Shown here: piece after piece, positions 8,121-15,880 of the stretch
Layout of the letters: each line of letters begins with the position of its first letter
How positions within the stretch are numbered: the stretch's first letter is position 1
Assembly (NCBI GenBank): GCA_041940425.1
Contig: JBGTSF010000021.1
Location: forward strand, 1-64,000
Length of the DNA: 64,000 nucleotides
Reading direction: 5' to 3'
DNA from: DATHTS01 sp041940425
GTDB lineage: Bacteria > Acidobacteriota > Blastocatellia > Pyrinomonadales > Pyrinomonadaceae
Notes under the pieces: model-generated
The model's input: the letters and a program-made list of their open reading frames with translations, nothing else
What the model was told of the DNA's origin: nothing
Databases searched by the model: none
Made by a program: the position numbers and the translations under genes

Positions 8121-9437
8121 TCAATTCAAAATCTCTCTGATTAAATTAATTTCTTCGGTTTTTTCCACGCTTATTTTATACGCATTTCGCAGTTTTTCGC
8201 TAATTTGATGCGCCTGATTTTCATCGCGGCTGTATAAAATCCCTAAAACTTCGTCTTCTCTGACTTCATCGCCGGTTTTCTTTTCGCACGAAAAGCCGAC
8301 CGCCGCGTCAATCGCGTCTTCCGCCTTTATCCTTCCGCCGCCGATTTCGGCAATCGCATTGCCGACGGCGAGCGTGTCAATTTCGGAAACGAAACCGCAC
8401 CGGTCGGCTCTGATCTCAAATTTGAAAAGATTTTTATCAATCAAACTTTCGGGATCGTCGCAGACGCCCGCGTCGCCGCCCTGACACTCGATATTTTCGC
8501 GGAATTTTTCGAGTGCCGCGCCGGATTCCAAATAATTTTGAATTTTGAATTTTGAATTTTGAATCGTATCGGCAACGCCGCACAAAACAAGCATTCGCGC
8601 CGCGAGTTCGACCGATAATTCTAAAGTCGGAAGCATATTCTCATCGGCTTCGTTTCTGAGAATTTTTATACATTCGTAAACTTCCAGCGCGTTTCCGGCA
8701 AACCGACCGAGCGGCTGACTCATATCGGAAATGACGGCTTCGGTTTTCACGCCGAAACTTTTTCCGGTTTCGATCAAAGCGCGGGCGAGTTTTTTCGAAT
8801 CTTCAAACTCGCGCATAAACGCGCCGTTCCCGGTTTTGACGTCCAGAACGAGCGCGTCCAAACCTTCCGCCAGTTTTTTCGACATGATCGAAGCGACGAT
8901 CAAAGGAATGATCGGAACGGTCGCCGTCGCATCGCGAAGCGCATAAATCTTTTTATCGGCGGGCGCGATCTTTTCGGTTTGCCCGGTCATCGCAAAACCG
9001 CATTTTTTGATGATTTTTTTAAATTCTTCGGTCGAAAGATTGACGTTGTAATTCGGAATCGCTTCGAGTTTATCGAGCGTTCCGCCCGTATGTCCTAAGC
9101 CCCGACCGGAAATCATCGGAACGGAAACGCCACAGCAGGCAACCAGCGGCGCGATGAGCAGCGAAGTTTTATCTCCAACTCCGCCCGTCGAATGCTTATC
9201 GGCAACCGGCGTTTCGAGTTCGGAAAAATCCAAAATCTCACCCGAATGCAGCATTTCAAATGTCAGGGCGTTTTGTTCATCCGCTTCAAGCCCGCGAATA
9301 AACATCGCCATCAAAAGCGCGGTCGTTTGATAATCCGCCCAGCTTTCGTCCGTTACGCCTTCGATAAAGAGTTTTATTTCTTCCGAAGATAATTTTTCGC
9401 CGTCGCGTTTTCTCTCGATTATATCCTGCGGTCGCAT
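8121..9437 (-). CDS. Thymidine/pyrimidine-nucleoside phosphorylase
   Basis: Cleaves thymidine or other pyrimidine nucleosides with phosphate to the base and (deoxy)ribose 1-phosphate; cytosolic dimer. The phosphate/substrate motifs DKHSTGGVGDKTSL, SGRGLGHTGGTLDKLE and LRDATATVP are intact, and the C-terminal PyNP domain is present (about 350-438). I prefer ATG 9437 (MRPQDIIERKRDG, the usual family N-terminus) to an upstream ATG at 9479 that adds 14 unconserved residues. About residues 291-302 (IQNSKFKIQN) come from four copies of the 7-mer AATTTTG on the plus strand, an in-frame low-complexity insertion. Pairs functionally with the BMP uptake genes. Confidence 0.93.
   Translation of the reverse strand: MRPQDIIERKRDGEKLSSEEIKLFIEGVTDESWADYQTTALLMAMFIRGLEADEQNALTFEMLHSGEILDFSELETPVADKHSTGGVGDKTSLLIAPLVACCGVSVPMISGRGLGHTGGTLDKLEAIPNYNVNLSTEEFKKIIKKCGFAMTGQTEKIAPADKKIYALRDATATVPIIPLIVASIMSKKLAEGLDALVLDVKTGNGAFMREFEDSKKLARALIETGKSFGVKTEAVISDMSQPLGRFAGNALEVYECIKILRNEADENMLPTLELSVELAARMLVLCGVADTIQNSKFKIQNYLESGAALEKFRENIECQGGDAGVCDDPESLIDKNLFKFEIRADRCGFVSEIDTLAVGNAIAEIGGGRIKAEDAIDAAVGFSCEKKTGDEVREDEVLGILYSRDENQAHQISEKLRNAYKISVEKTEEINLIREILN
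8534..8563. repeat. Intragenic tandem 7-mer, AATTTTG x4
   Basis: Four exact tandem copies of AATTTTG plus AAT inside the phosphorylase gene. On the coding strand this reads in frame as IQNSKFKIQN. Same style as the intergenic word repeats but without the inverted partner. Confidence 0.9.
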
Positions 9438-9535
9438 TTTTCTCTCTAACTTTAGCAGAAATCTCTGTTTAGAATGCAAGTTTTTTAAAAATAATTTTCA
9501 CTTTTCCGCCGTTTTGAGTCATAATAGTGTTTGCT

Positions 9536-10069
9536 ATGAGAAGTAAAGACATTATATCAATAATCGCATTCATTTCGGCTTTTGCCTTTTCCGCCGCTTT
9601 TGCGAGCCTCTTTATTGACAAAAGTCAGACCAAGAGTTTTGAAATTTACGAACCCCGCGATCTTCGCACTTCAAACTGCCGCGCCGACGACAAAACCTGT
9701 CTGGATATTCTGGCACTGATCGTTCAGGACATCCGCAACGGCGAGCAACGCCGCAGCCGGTTTGATTATTCCGTAAGCGACGATGCGAACGTTTCCGTCC
9801 GCCGCGCTCAATCGGTCGCCGATTATTCGTATGCGTCGCGCAGTATGGAAGACAGCCATCTGCCGGCGGATTTTCGCACGGCGTGGCGCGAACATATGAG
9901 GGCGTGGCGCGATTATTCGGAATTCCTGAACGAAGTCAGCCAAAATAAAATTGACGAAAGCGAGTTCGAACAAAAAGAAGATTTGTATATCTACGACATC
10001 AACCGGACGTGGGGAGTCGTTCTCAAAATCGGACGCAGTTACGGCGCGAACAGCCCGTATATTTATTAA
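9536..10069 (+). CDS. Exported/membrane-anchored protein, paralogue 1
   Basis: 177 residues from ATG 9536 (a GTG at 9527 would add three). Residues about 5-27 are one hydrophobic segment, signal anchor or signal peptide. A pair of cysteines follows (NCRADDKTC). The C-terminal half (LPADFRTAWREHMRAWRDYS ... YDINRTWGVVLKIGRSYGANSP) matches the same half of the next gene position by position: LPAxxRxAWxxHxxAWxxYS, then INxT and SYG. No known family recognised. The two genes are a tandem duplication that has diverged strongly. Confidence 0.7.
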   Translation: MRSKDIISIIAFISAFAFSAAFASLFIDKSQTKSFEIYEPRDLRTSNCRADDKTCLDILALIVQDIRNGEQRRSRFDYSVSDDANVSVRRAQSVADYSYASRSMEDSHLPADFRTAWREHMRAWRDYSEFLNEVSQNKIDESEFEQKEDLYIYDINRTWGVVLKIGRSYGANSPYIY

Positions 10070-10108
10070 TTTTTGATCTCGTCGGATTTCTGACTTTTAC
10101 TCATATTC

Positions 10109-10132
10109 GGCGCGAAATTTAAATTTCGCGCC
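10109..10132. repeat. Perfect 24-base palindrome between the paralogues
   Basis: GGCGCGAAATTT followed by AAATTTCGCGCC, an uninterrupted two-fold palindrome with no loop spacer. It sits about 40 bases after the first paralogue's stop and could end its transcript or be a dimeric protein site. The GGCGCGA/TCGCGCC core recurs in the terminator at 10687. Confidence 0.8.
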
Positions 10133-10181
10133 CTGATTGATATTTACGTTCACCTTTTTTTTTCAATAATGGAGTTTGATT

Positions 10182-10655
10182 ATGAAAAAACATCTCTTTG
10201 CGATTTTCACTTATTTTGTTACTTTTTTCCTTTCGTTCTTTCTCGTCAGTTTTTTATCTGAAAAACCTCAATCAAAAACGACAAACTGTTTTCCGGGCAA
10301 AACCGTAATGCGTCCGGCGGCTTTTGAAACCGACCGGCAAACCGAAATCAGAAATCTTTTAATAAACGACCGGGAATTCGGTCTCGACTATTTCGCCACC
10401 GACGAGCGGGCGGAAGATGCGGAAAAATTAGTTAAAAACATGAAGTCTTTGGATAATCCGAATCTGCCCGCAGAAGTCCGCAAAGCATATCAGGCGCACA
10501 CCGAAGCGTGGGACATTTATTCGAAACATTTGAGAAAATCCGGCGAACCGCATCATTCGGATAAAGATTGCCGAATTTACAACCGAAGCATCAACGAAAC
10601 ATACAACACGCTTTTGCTCTCGGCGAAAAGTTACGGAGTTGATTTTCCCCGGTAA
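10182..10655 (+). CDS. Exported/membrane-anchored protein, paralogue 2
   Basis: 157 residues from ATG 10182, chosen because GGAG lies 7 bases upstream. Residues about 5-26 form a hydrophobic anchor (FAIFTYFVTFFLSFFLVSF). The segment LPAEVRKAYQAHTEAWDIYS and the end INETYNTLLLSAKSYGVDFP match the preceding gene, showing a tandem paralogue pair. Cys in NCF and DCR may pair. No family recognised; periplasm-facing helical domain is all that can be said. An intrinsic terminator follows at 10687. Confidence 0.7.
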   Translation: MKKHLFAIFTYFVTFFLSFFLVSFLSEKPQSKTTNCFPGKTVMRPAAFETDRQTEIRNLLINDREFGLDYFATDERAEDAEKLVKNMKSLDNPNLPAEVRKAYQAHTEAWDIYSKHLRKSGEPHHSDKDCRIYNRSINETYNTLLLSAKSYGVDFPR

Positions 10656-10686
10656 AAAGCACGAATAATTTATTTCGATTTCTTAA

Positions 10687-10716
10687 AAAAAGGCGCGATC
10701 AGTTCGCGCCTTTTTT
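10687..10716. terminator. Intrinsic terminator, usable from both strands
   Basis: Stem GGCGCGA (10692-10698) pairs with TCGCGCC (10704-10710), flanked by A6-7 on the left and T6 on the right. It sits between the convergent genes ending at 10655 and 10737. Confidence 0.85.
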
Positions 10717-10736
10717 GTTTAACTTCTGGATCAATT

Positions 10737-11393
10737 TCAGGATTGACATTGTTTGATCGCTTGAATAAACAATTCTTTGACCTTTTCCGCTTTCTTTTCG
10801 CTTATAACCGGCAATGAATCGCTGTTGGTTTGAAAAGGCGCGACCAGATTTCCGGCAGCGTTTTTCCGAATAATATTTTCGTCATTCAGGGCGCGGAATA
10901 AAATATGAGTTCCGGCGGAAGTTTTTTCGATACTGACCGCTTCGGGATTTAATTTGCCGAGATCGAGCAAAGTCGTCATATTGCTGTTGAAAAAGACGGC
11001 TTCTCTGAAAGAAAAGACCGGGTTGCCGTTTGAAGTTACCGCACCGCCGCTGACCGTTACCGGATTGCGCGCCGGAGATGTCGCCCGCGAACTGTCAATC
11101 AAAACTCTCAAAGGCGACGTTCGATCCAGATATGCGTTTCCGAAATTTTCCCCGCCGATACTTGCCGGTCGTTTATATTGATAACTGACCTCGCAGGAAT
11201 CGAATTCAAAAGGCTGAAACCAGAGAATAATATCCTCGATCTGATACCGGCTGTGTTTCGTTAAAGCCTTGCGTAAATCTTTGACGGCTTCACTGTCGGA
11301 GACCGTTTTAGCCGATTGAGCAAAAGCCGGACTTGATAAAAACAATCCGTAACAAATCACCAAACAAATCGTCAAACAGCTCCTAAATTTCAT
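10737..11393 (-). CDS. Exported protein of unknown function
   Basis: 218 residues with a clear signal peptide ending near AFAQ (about 1-26). Two cysteines remain in the mature protein, one in FDSCEVSYQY and one at the C-terminal KQCQS. The body is mixed alpha/beta with no recognised motif; the segment RYQIEDIILWFQPFEFDSCE is the most distinctive. Single gene, convergent with the paralogue pair across a terminator and 54 bases downstream of nothing co-directional (ispF ends at 11447 on the same strand). Confidence 0.65.
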   Translation of the reverse strand: MKFRSCLTICLVICYGLFLSSPAFAQSAKTVSDSEAVKDLRKALTKHSRYQIEDIILWFQPFEFDSCEVSYQYKRPASIGGENFGNAYLDRTSPLRVLIDSSRATSPARNPVTVSGGAVTSNGNPVFSFREAVFFNSNMTTLLDLGKLNPEAVSIEKTSAGTHILFRALNDENIIRKNAAGNLVAPFQTNSDSLPVISEKKAEKVKELFIQAIKQCQS

Positions 11394-11446
11394 AATTTCT
11401 CCTTATTGAAAATTTTCAAACATCATACTCTCAAAGATTCGTTTTT

Positions 11447-11923
11447 TCAATAATTTTTTTCCAGCAAAACGACTGCTTCCGCCCTAATCGCCTTACCTTC
11501 GCCGACCGCATCAACTTTTTCGCCCGTTTTCGCTTTGACGGAAATCTGCCCGATCTCGACTTCTAAAATGCCCGAGATATTTTCGCGCATTTTTTCGATA
11601 TACGGGCGGAGTTTCGGCTTTTCGAGATTTATCACGGAGTCAATATTCGCCACGCGATAATTTTCCGCCTTCATCAAACGCACGGCTTCCGCGAGGAAAA
11701 CACGGCTGTCGGCATTTTTCCAACGCTCGTCTGTGTCGGAAAAATGCGAGCCGATGTCGCCGAGCGCGAGCGCGCCCAAAAGCGCGTCGGTAACCGCGTG
11801 CAGAAGCGCGTCCGCATCGGAATGCCCGACCGCGCCGAATGCGGATTCGATTTCCACGCCGCCCAAGATAAGCGGTCTTCCCGCTTCGAGCCGGTGTATG
11901 TCATTTCCGAAACCGATCCTCAT
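11447..11923 (-). CDS. ispF: 2-C-methyl-D-erythritol 2,4-cyclodiphosphate synthase
   Basis: MEP-pathway enzyme converting CDP-ME 2-phosphate to the cyclodiphosphate with loss of CMP; Zn-dependent trimer. 158 residues, the family length. Zn ligands are visible in GNDIHRL (Asp, His) and in GHSDADALLHAVTDALLGA; further motifs are GDIGSHFSDTD and the C-terminal KAKTGEKVDAVGEGKAI. The frame stays open upstream to 12031 only because the word repeat has no stop; family alignment (MRIGFGNDIHRL) fixes the start at 11923. No Shine-Dalgarno is visible, as the leader is repeat. Downstream of ispD on the same strand. Confidence 0.96.
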   Translation of the reverse strand: MRIGFGNDIHRLEAGRPLILGGVEIESAFGAVGHSDADALLHAVTDALLGALALGDIGSHFSDTDERWKNADSRVFLAEAVRLMKAENYRVANIDSVINLEKPKLRPYIEKMRENISGILEVEIGQISVKAKTGEKVDAVGEGKAIRAEAVVLLEKNY

Positions 11924-11930
11924 AAAAAAA

Positions 11931-12043
11931 GTTTGCAGGTAGTTTGCAGGTAGTTTGCAGATAGATTGCAGGTAGTTATAAGTAGAATTTTGAGAGATTT
12001 GACTTCTCAATTTTCTGCAAACTACCTGCAACTTTCTGCAAAA
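11931..12043. repeat. Word-repeat inverted pair, word GTTTGCAGGTA
   Basis: Left arm 11931-11977 has GTTTGCAGGTA-type words four times; right arm 12015-12043 carries the complement (CTGCAAACTACCTGCAACTT). It fills the whole ispD-ispF gap and supplies the ispF leader. Confidence 0.85.
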
Positions 12044-12049
12044 TTTCTG

Positions 12050-12721
12050 TTAACTTTTCAAAAATATTTCCGCGACCGCAAAATCTTCGCGTGTCGTAAT
12101 TTTAATATTCTTCGCGCTCCCGTCAACAAACGCGATTTCAAAGCCGAGTTGTTCGACTAAGAAACATTCGTCCGTCGCGGCTTCGCTCAGACCGGCGTTT
12201 TCAAAAGCCGCGCGTAAAATTTCCGTTCTAAAACACTGCGGCGTAAGCGCGCGGCGTAAATTTTCCCGGTTAATCGTGCCGGTAATTTTATCGCCTTTTA
12301 TTTTTTTTATCGTGTCGGTAACCCGCGCCGTCAGACACGCCGCGCCCGTTTCAATCGCTTTCTGAATGACGGCGGAAATTTCTTCCGGCGAAACAAGCGG
12401 ACGCGCGCCGTCGTGAACCGCGACGATTTCGCATTTTTCATTAATTGCTTTTAAGCCGTTACAAACCGATTCGGCGCGTGTTTTTCCGCCTGAAATTGTT
12501 TTTTTCAGTTTATTAAAATTTTGAGTTTCGGAAAATTTTCGAAAATTTTCGATCTCGTTTTCCGGTAAGACAAGAATGATTTCGTCAATTACTTCGCAAT
12601 CTTCAAACCGTTCGAGCGTGTGAAAGATCAGAGGTTTTCCGGCGATTTGGAGAAATTGTTTTGGTCTCTCCGAGCCGAAGCGCGTTCCGCTTCCGGCGGC
12701 GACGATGATGGCGCAGTTCAT
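12050..12721 (-). CDS. ispD: 2-C-methyl-D-erythritol 4-phosphate cytidylyltransferase
   Basis: Third MEP-pathway step: MEP plus CTP to CDP-ME. 223 residues from ATG 12721. Nucleotide-binding motif AAGSGTRFGSERPKQF at residues about 7-22, then VHDGARPLVS (metal Asp) and TPQCFR, all IspD signatures; Thr in VTDTIKKIK and the Lys/Asp C-terminal ITTREDFAVAE fit. An in-frame extension to 12775 is unconserved. The ATG overlaps the upstream gene's TGA as ATGA, so translation is coupled. ispF follows across the word repeat. Confidence 0.96.
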   Translation of the reverse strand: MNCAIIVAAGSGTRFGSERPKQFLQIAGKPLIFHTLERFEDCEVIDEIILVLPENEIENFRKFSETQNFNKLKKTISGGKTRAESVCNGLKAINEKCEIVAVHDGARPLVSPEEISAVIQKAIETGAACLTARVTDTIKKIKGDKITGTINRENLRRALTPQCFRTEILRAAFENAGLSEAATDECFLVEQLGFEIAFVDGSAKNIKITTREDFAVAEIFLKS

Positions 12722-12987
12722 TTTTTCTTCTTGTTTTTCGGCATTCGCGCGGCGGCTTCGTCCGTGACGATGCAAAGCCCGGAAACTTTTTCGGATTTTA
12801 ATTTTTCCAATTTTTCCGCCGCTTCCCAGTGTGTCAAACCGCTCGCCGCGCAGCGGTCAAACGTGATCAGCGACCAGATTCGCGCGTCGAGTTCGCTTTT
12901 GCCGGTTTCTTCGACCGCTGGAGCTTCGGCTGATTTTTTTTCTTTTTTCTTTTTCATCTCTGTTTCCGAATGCCTTACGCTCGTCAT
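12718..12987 (-). CDS. Small Lys-rich protein upstream of ispD, unknown
   Basis: About 79-89 residues depending on the start: ATG 12987 (MTSVRHSE) or ATG 12957 (MKKKKEKK), the latter with GGAAACAGAG before it. The middle (LDARIWSLITFDRCAASGLT) and the helical WEAAEKLEKLKSEK are the only structured-looking part; both ends are runs of lysine. The stop overlaps the ispD ATG. No family recognised; nucleic-acid or ribosome contact would suit the charge but is a guess. Confidence 0.55.
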   Translation of the reverse strand: MTSVRHSETEMKKKKEKKSAEAPAVEETGKSELDARIWSLITFDRCAASGLTHWEAAEKLEKLKSEKVSGLCIVTDEAAARMPKNKKKK

Positions 12988-13144
12988 AAACCTTCCCAAA
13001 ACTATTGTATATCAAAACTTTAGCTTTTATGTAAAAGAATTAACGGTTTTGTAATTTCAAAAAATCGTCCGGCATCTATTTTTTTGCTGACAAACCGACT
13101 TTCGCGCTTTTAATAAACACGCGAATTTTGGTTAAATCTATATC

Positions 13145-14215
13145 GTGAATTTCCAAAAAACGATTTTTTTAACCGGCTTTCCCGGTTTTATCGCCGAGCG
13201 GCTGGTCGAGCGGCTGGCAAACGCGGACACGCAGTTTTTTCTGCTCGTTCAAGCGCAATTTATCGAAAAAGCGATGAACACGGTTAAGCAAATTGCTGAA
13301 AAGACAAACACGCCGCTCGAAAATTTTGCGATCATCGAAGGCGACATCGCGCTGGAAAATCTCGGCATTTCGGACGACGATCTGGCGAGCGTGCGCGTCG
13401 AAACAACCGATGTTTTTCACCTCGCCGCCGTTTACGATCTCGCCGTAAACAAAGATTTGGCGTATCGCGTCAATGTCGAAGGCACGCGAAACGTCAACGA
13501 TTTTGTCCGCTCGCTGTGGAATCTGCGCCGCTATAATTACATCTCGACCTGTTATGTCGCCGGACGGCGAAAGGGCGAAATTCTCGAAACCGAACTCGAA
13601 CACGACGCGGGCTTTCGCAATCATTACGAGGAAACGAAATACCTGGCGGAAGTTTCGGTCGAAGAAATGAAGCGGGAATTTCCCGTGACGATCTTTCGCC
13701 CGTCGGTCGTCGTCGGTGATTCGGAAACGGGCGAAACGGCAAAATACGACGGCATTTACTATTTGATAAAATATCTCAAAAAATCGCCCGCGCTTTTGCG
13801 TCTCGTCAATGTCGGAAACAAACGGGTGCGGCTCAATCTCGTCCCTGTAGATTTTGTCGTTGACGGCATCGCCGCGCTTTCAAAAGACGAGGAAGCGGTC
13901 GGAAAAACCATCGCCTTAGCCGATCCGAATCCTTTGACGACAGCAGAGGTTTTTGATGAGATCGCCAAGGTTTTGAGCGGAAAAAAATCGGTTATCGCGC
14001 CGCCGCCCGTTCTGGTCGAATCATTTCTCAATACGCCGATTTCGCCGCCGCTCACGGGATTGCCGCATTTCGGCGTGCCGTATTTTTTTCTGTCGCAAAC
14101 TTACGACACGAGCCTTTCCGAAAAACTTTTACAAAAACACGGCATCAATTGCCCGAATTTTAAAACGTATGCGGCGAATCTTATAAAATTTGTCGAAGAA
14201 AATCCCGAAATCTAA
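13145..14215 (+). CDS. Extended SDR, fatty-acyl/thioester reductase-like
   Basis: 356-residue NAD(P)-dependent short-chain dehydrogenase of the NAD_binding_4 (male-sterility/thioester reductase) type. Rossmann motif TGFPGFIAERLVERL at 10-24 (TGxxGF); active-site Ser/Thr region NYISTCYVAGR and Tyr-x-x-x-Lys in YEETKYLAE. Such enzymes reduce acyl thioesters or modify lipid-linked groups; substrate not readable. GTG start at 13145 gives the beta-strand plus glycine motif at the expected place; no in-frame ATG lies nearby. Only 2 bases before the GNAT gene. Confidence 0.82.
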   Translation: MNFQKTIFLTGFPGFIAERLVERLANADTQFFLLVQAQFIEKAMNTVKQIAEKTNTPLENFAIIEGDIALENLGISDDDLASVRVETTDVFHLAAVYDLAVNKDLAYRVNVEGTRNVNDFVRSLWNLRRYNYISTCYVAGRRKGEILETELEHDAGFRNHYEETKYLAEVSVEEMKREFPVTIFRPSVVVGDSETGETAKYDGIYYLIKYLKKSPALLRLVNVGNKRVRLNLVPVDFVVDGIAALSKDEEAVGKTIALADPNPLTTAEVFDEIAKVLSGKKSVIAPPPVLVESFLNTPISPPLTGLPHFGVPYFFLSQTYDTSLSEKLLQKHGINCPNFKTYAANLIKFVEENPEI

Positions 14216-14217
14216 AA

Positions 14218-14715
14218 ATGAATTTTCAAATCGAAACCGCCAAAGAAGAACATATTCCGGCAATCGTCAAACTGATGCGCGAATTTGCCGAATACGAAAA
14301 TCTGCTCGAATCTTTGGAAATCACGGAAGGAAAACTTTTGGAAGCGGTGTTCGGCGACGAAGGTTTTGTCGAATGTCTGATCGTAACGAGCGGCGGCGAA
14401 CCGATCGGCTACGCGCTTTTTTACATGGTTTTTTCCAGTTTTCGCGGACAAAAAAGCGTCTATCTCGAAGACATTTTTATCAAAAAAGATTTCCGCAAAT
14501 ACGGTATCGGCGAGCTGATGCTCAAACAGGTCGCCCGCATCGGAAAAGAAAACGGCGCGGAAAGAATGGATTTTCAGGTTCTCGATTGGAATACTCCGGC
14601 GATAAATTTCTACAAAAAACACGGGGCGGTGATGGACGAATCCGAACGGCATTTCAAATTTACCGACGAAGCATTTGAAAGACTAGCGGCAGTAGGCAGC
14701 GGCAGTAGGCAGTAA
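14218..14715 (+). CDS. GNAT-family N-acetyltransferase
   Basis: 165-residue acetyl-CoA-dependent acyltransferase, closest in layout to the diamine acetyltransferase (SSAT) group. Motif A VYLEDIFIKKDFRKYGIG supplies the CoA pyrophosphate loop (RKYGIG), and WNTPAINFYKKHGA is motif B. It follows the SDR by 2 bases and is probably co-transcribed. The last nine residues (AAVGSGSRQ) are encoded by the word repeat at 14687, so the enzyme proper ends near FERL. Confidence 0.88.
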   Translation: MNFQIETAKEEHIPAIVKLMREFAEYENLLESLEITEGKLLEAVFGDEGFVECLIVTSGGEPIGYALFYMVFSSFRGQKSVYLEDIFIKKDFRKYGIGELMLKQVARIGKENGAERMDFQVLDWNTPAINFYKKHGAVMDESERHFKFTDEAFERLAAVGSGSRQ

Positions 14716-14767
14716 ATTGCCGAACTCTGACTTTTTTCCTGCCTACTGCCAAGTGCCGCTGCCTACC
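14687..14767. repeat. Word-repeat inverted pair, word GGCAGTAGGCAGC
   Basis: Left arm 14687-14712 (CGGCAGTAGGCAGCGGCAG then TAGGCAG) and right arm 14739-14767, its reverse complement with one slip. The left arm encodes the C-terminal tail of the GNAT. Same word as 2065 and 58846. Confidence 0.85.
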
Positions 14768-14848
14768 GATTTTTTCTGTCACAAAACCGTTCCCTGCGGT
14801 GTTTCCTGTTTGTAAAAGCAATTTTTTCAAATTACAGGAGAATCCAAA

Positions 14849-15787
14849 ATGTCAAAAAAAATTCAAGCACTTATCAAAAGTTTTTTTAGCATCGCATTTA
14901 TCGTGATCGTCGTCGGCTCGTATGTCATCGTCGCGCAAGACGTGATGACCGGAACGTGGAAAGCCAACGATAACGATTGGAGCCACAAACGGAAAGATAA
15001 GGATAAGGACGATGACAGCGTTCGAACCGAAAAATCGAAAGACAAAATTCATCTCAGTTTTCGGATGGAAAAAGAAAATGGTCGGACAAATAATTTCGGC
15101 TCGTCTTTCGAATACAGCGATCTGCGCGGGCTTAGCCGCGAACAGGTTGAAAGCGCGAATTCGACCGCCGTCAATTTTAGCCTCCAGCGCGAAGCCGGCA
15201 CGATTGATATGCAGGGAACATTTCAAAACGGCAAAGGTTCGGGAACATACCGCTTTACGCCGAACCGGAGTTTCGCTTCGGCAATGCAGTCGCGCGGTTT
15301 TTCATTCACGGACGAAAAACTTTTTTCGGCGACCGCGCTCGATCTGACCACTTCGTTTGTTGACGATCTGCTGTCGGCGGGTTTTCAAAACCTGAAAACG
15401 GACGATCTTTTCAAGGCGAAAATTTTCAAGGTAACGCCGCAGTTTATGTCGGAAATGGCTTCCATCGGATTTCCGAATCTCGATATGGAAGACCTCGTTA
15501 AAGCGCGCATTTTCAAGATTGATGCCGCCTACGCGCGCGAGATCGCCGGGATGGGATACAAAAACGACTCGCTCGAATCTCTGGTCAAATTCCGCATCTT
15601 CAAAGTTACGCCCGAATTTCTGCGCGAAGTCCAAGCCGAAGGATTGACAAATCTTTCGTCGGAAGAAGTCGTCAAATTAAGAATTTTCAAAATTGACGGC
15701 GCGTTCATCCGTCAGGCGCGGGCTGAAAACGTCCCGCTCGAAGTCGAAAGTCTGGTGCAGAAAAAGATCGGCGTTTGGAGAAAATAA
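14849..15787 (+). CDS. Exported protein with about 29-residue tandem repeats
   Basis: 312 residues; signal peptide or anchor at about 10-30, then a charged linker (KRKDKDKDDD). From about 160 to the end there are five units of about 29 residues, each with a hydrophobic start, a GF/GY/GL turn, then LVKxRIFKV or LVKxRIFKI: for example EMASIGFPNL...VKARIFKID, EIAGMGYKND...VKFRIFKVT. Comparable repeats are common in acidobacterial exported proteins and at the C-terminus of some M56 peptidases, where the function is unknown. AGGAG lies 8 bases before the ATG. Terminator at 15826. Confidence 0.8.
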   Translation: MSKKIQALIKSFFSIAFIVIVVGSYVIVAQDVMTGTWKANDNDWSHKRKDKDKDDDSVRTEKSKDKIHLSFRMEKENGRTNNFGSSFEYSDLRGLSREQVESANSTAVNFSLQREAGTIDMQGTFQNGKGSGTYRFTPNRSFASAMQSRGFSFTDEKLFSATALDLTTSFVDDLLSAGFQNLKTDDLFKAKIFKVTPQFMSEMASIGFPNLDMEDLVKARIFKIDAAYAREIAGMGYKNDSLESLVKFRIFKVTPEFLREVQAEGLTNLSSEEVVKLRIFKIDGAFIRQARAENVPLEVESLVQKKIGVWRK

Positions 15788-15825
15788 TCGAAACGGCTGA
15801 AAAACAGAGTTTTTTAATTTAAAAC

Positions 15826-15862
15826 AAAAATTCCGCTCAGCTATTAACTGCGCGGAATTTTT
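15826..15862. terminator. Bidirectional intrinsic terminator
   Basis: AAAAATTCCGC (15826-15836) pairs with GCGGAATTTTT (15852-15862), loop of 15 bases, then more T. Serves the convergent genes ending at 15787 and 15881. Confidence 0.85.
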
Positions 15863-15880
15863 TTTTGTTGTTGAAACCGT

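Noticed and set aside
11924..12031. Longer IspF reading from ATG 12031
   Set aside because: The added residues are a translation of the word repeat; the family N-terminus begins at 11923.
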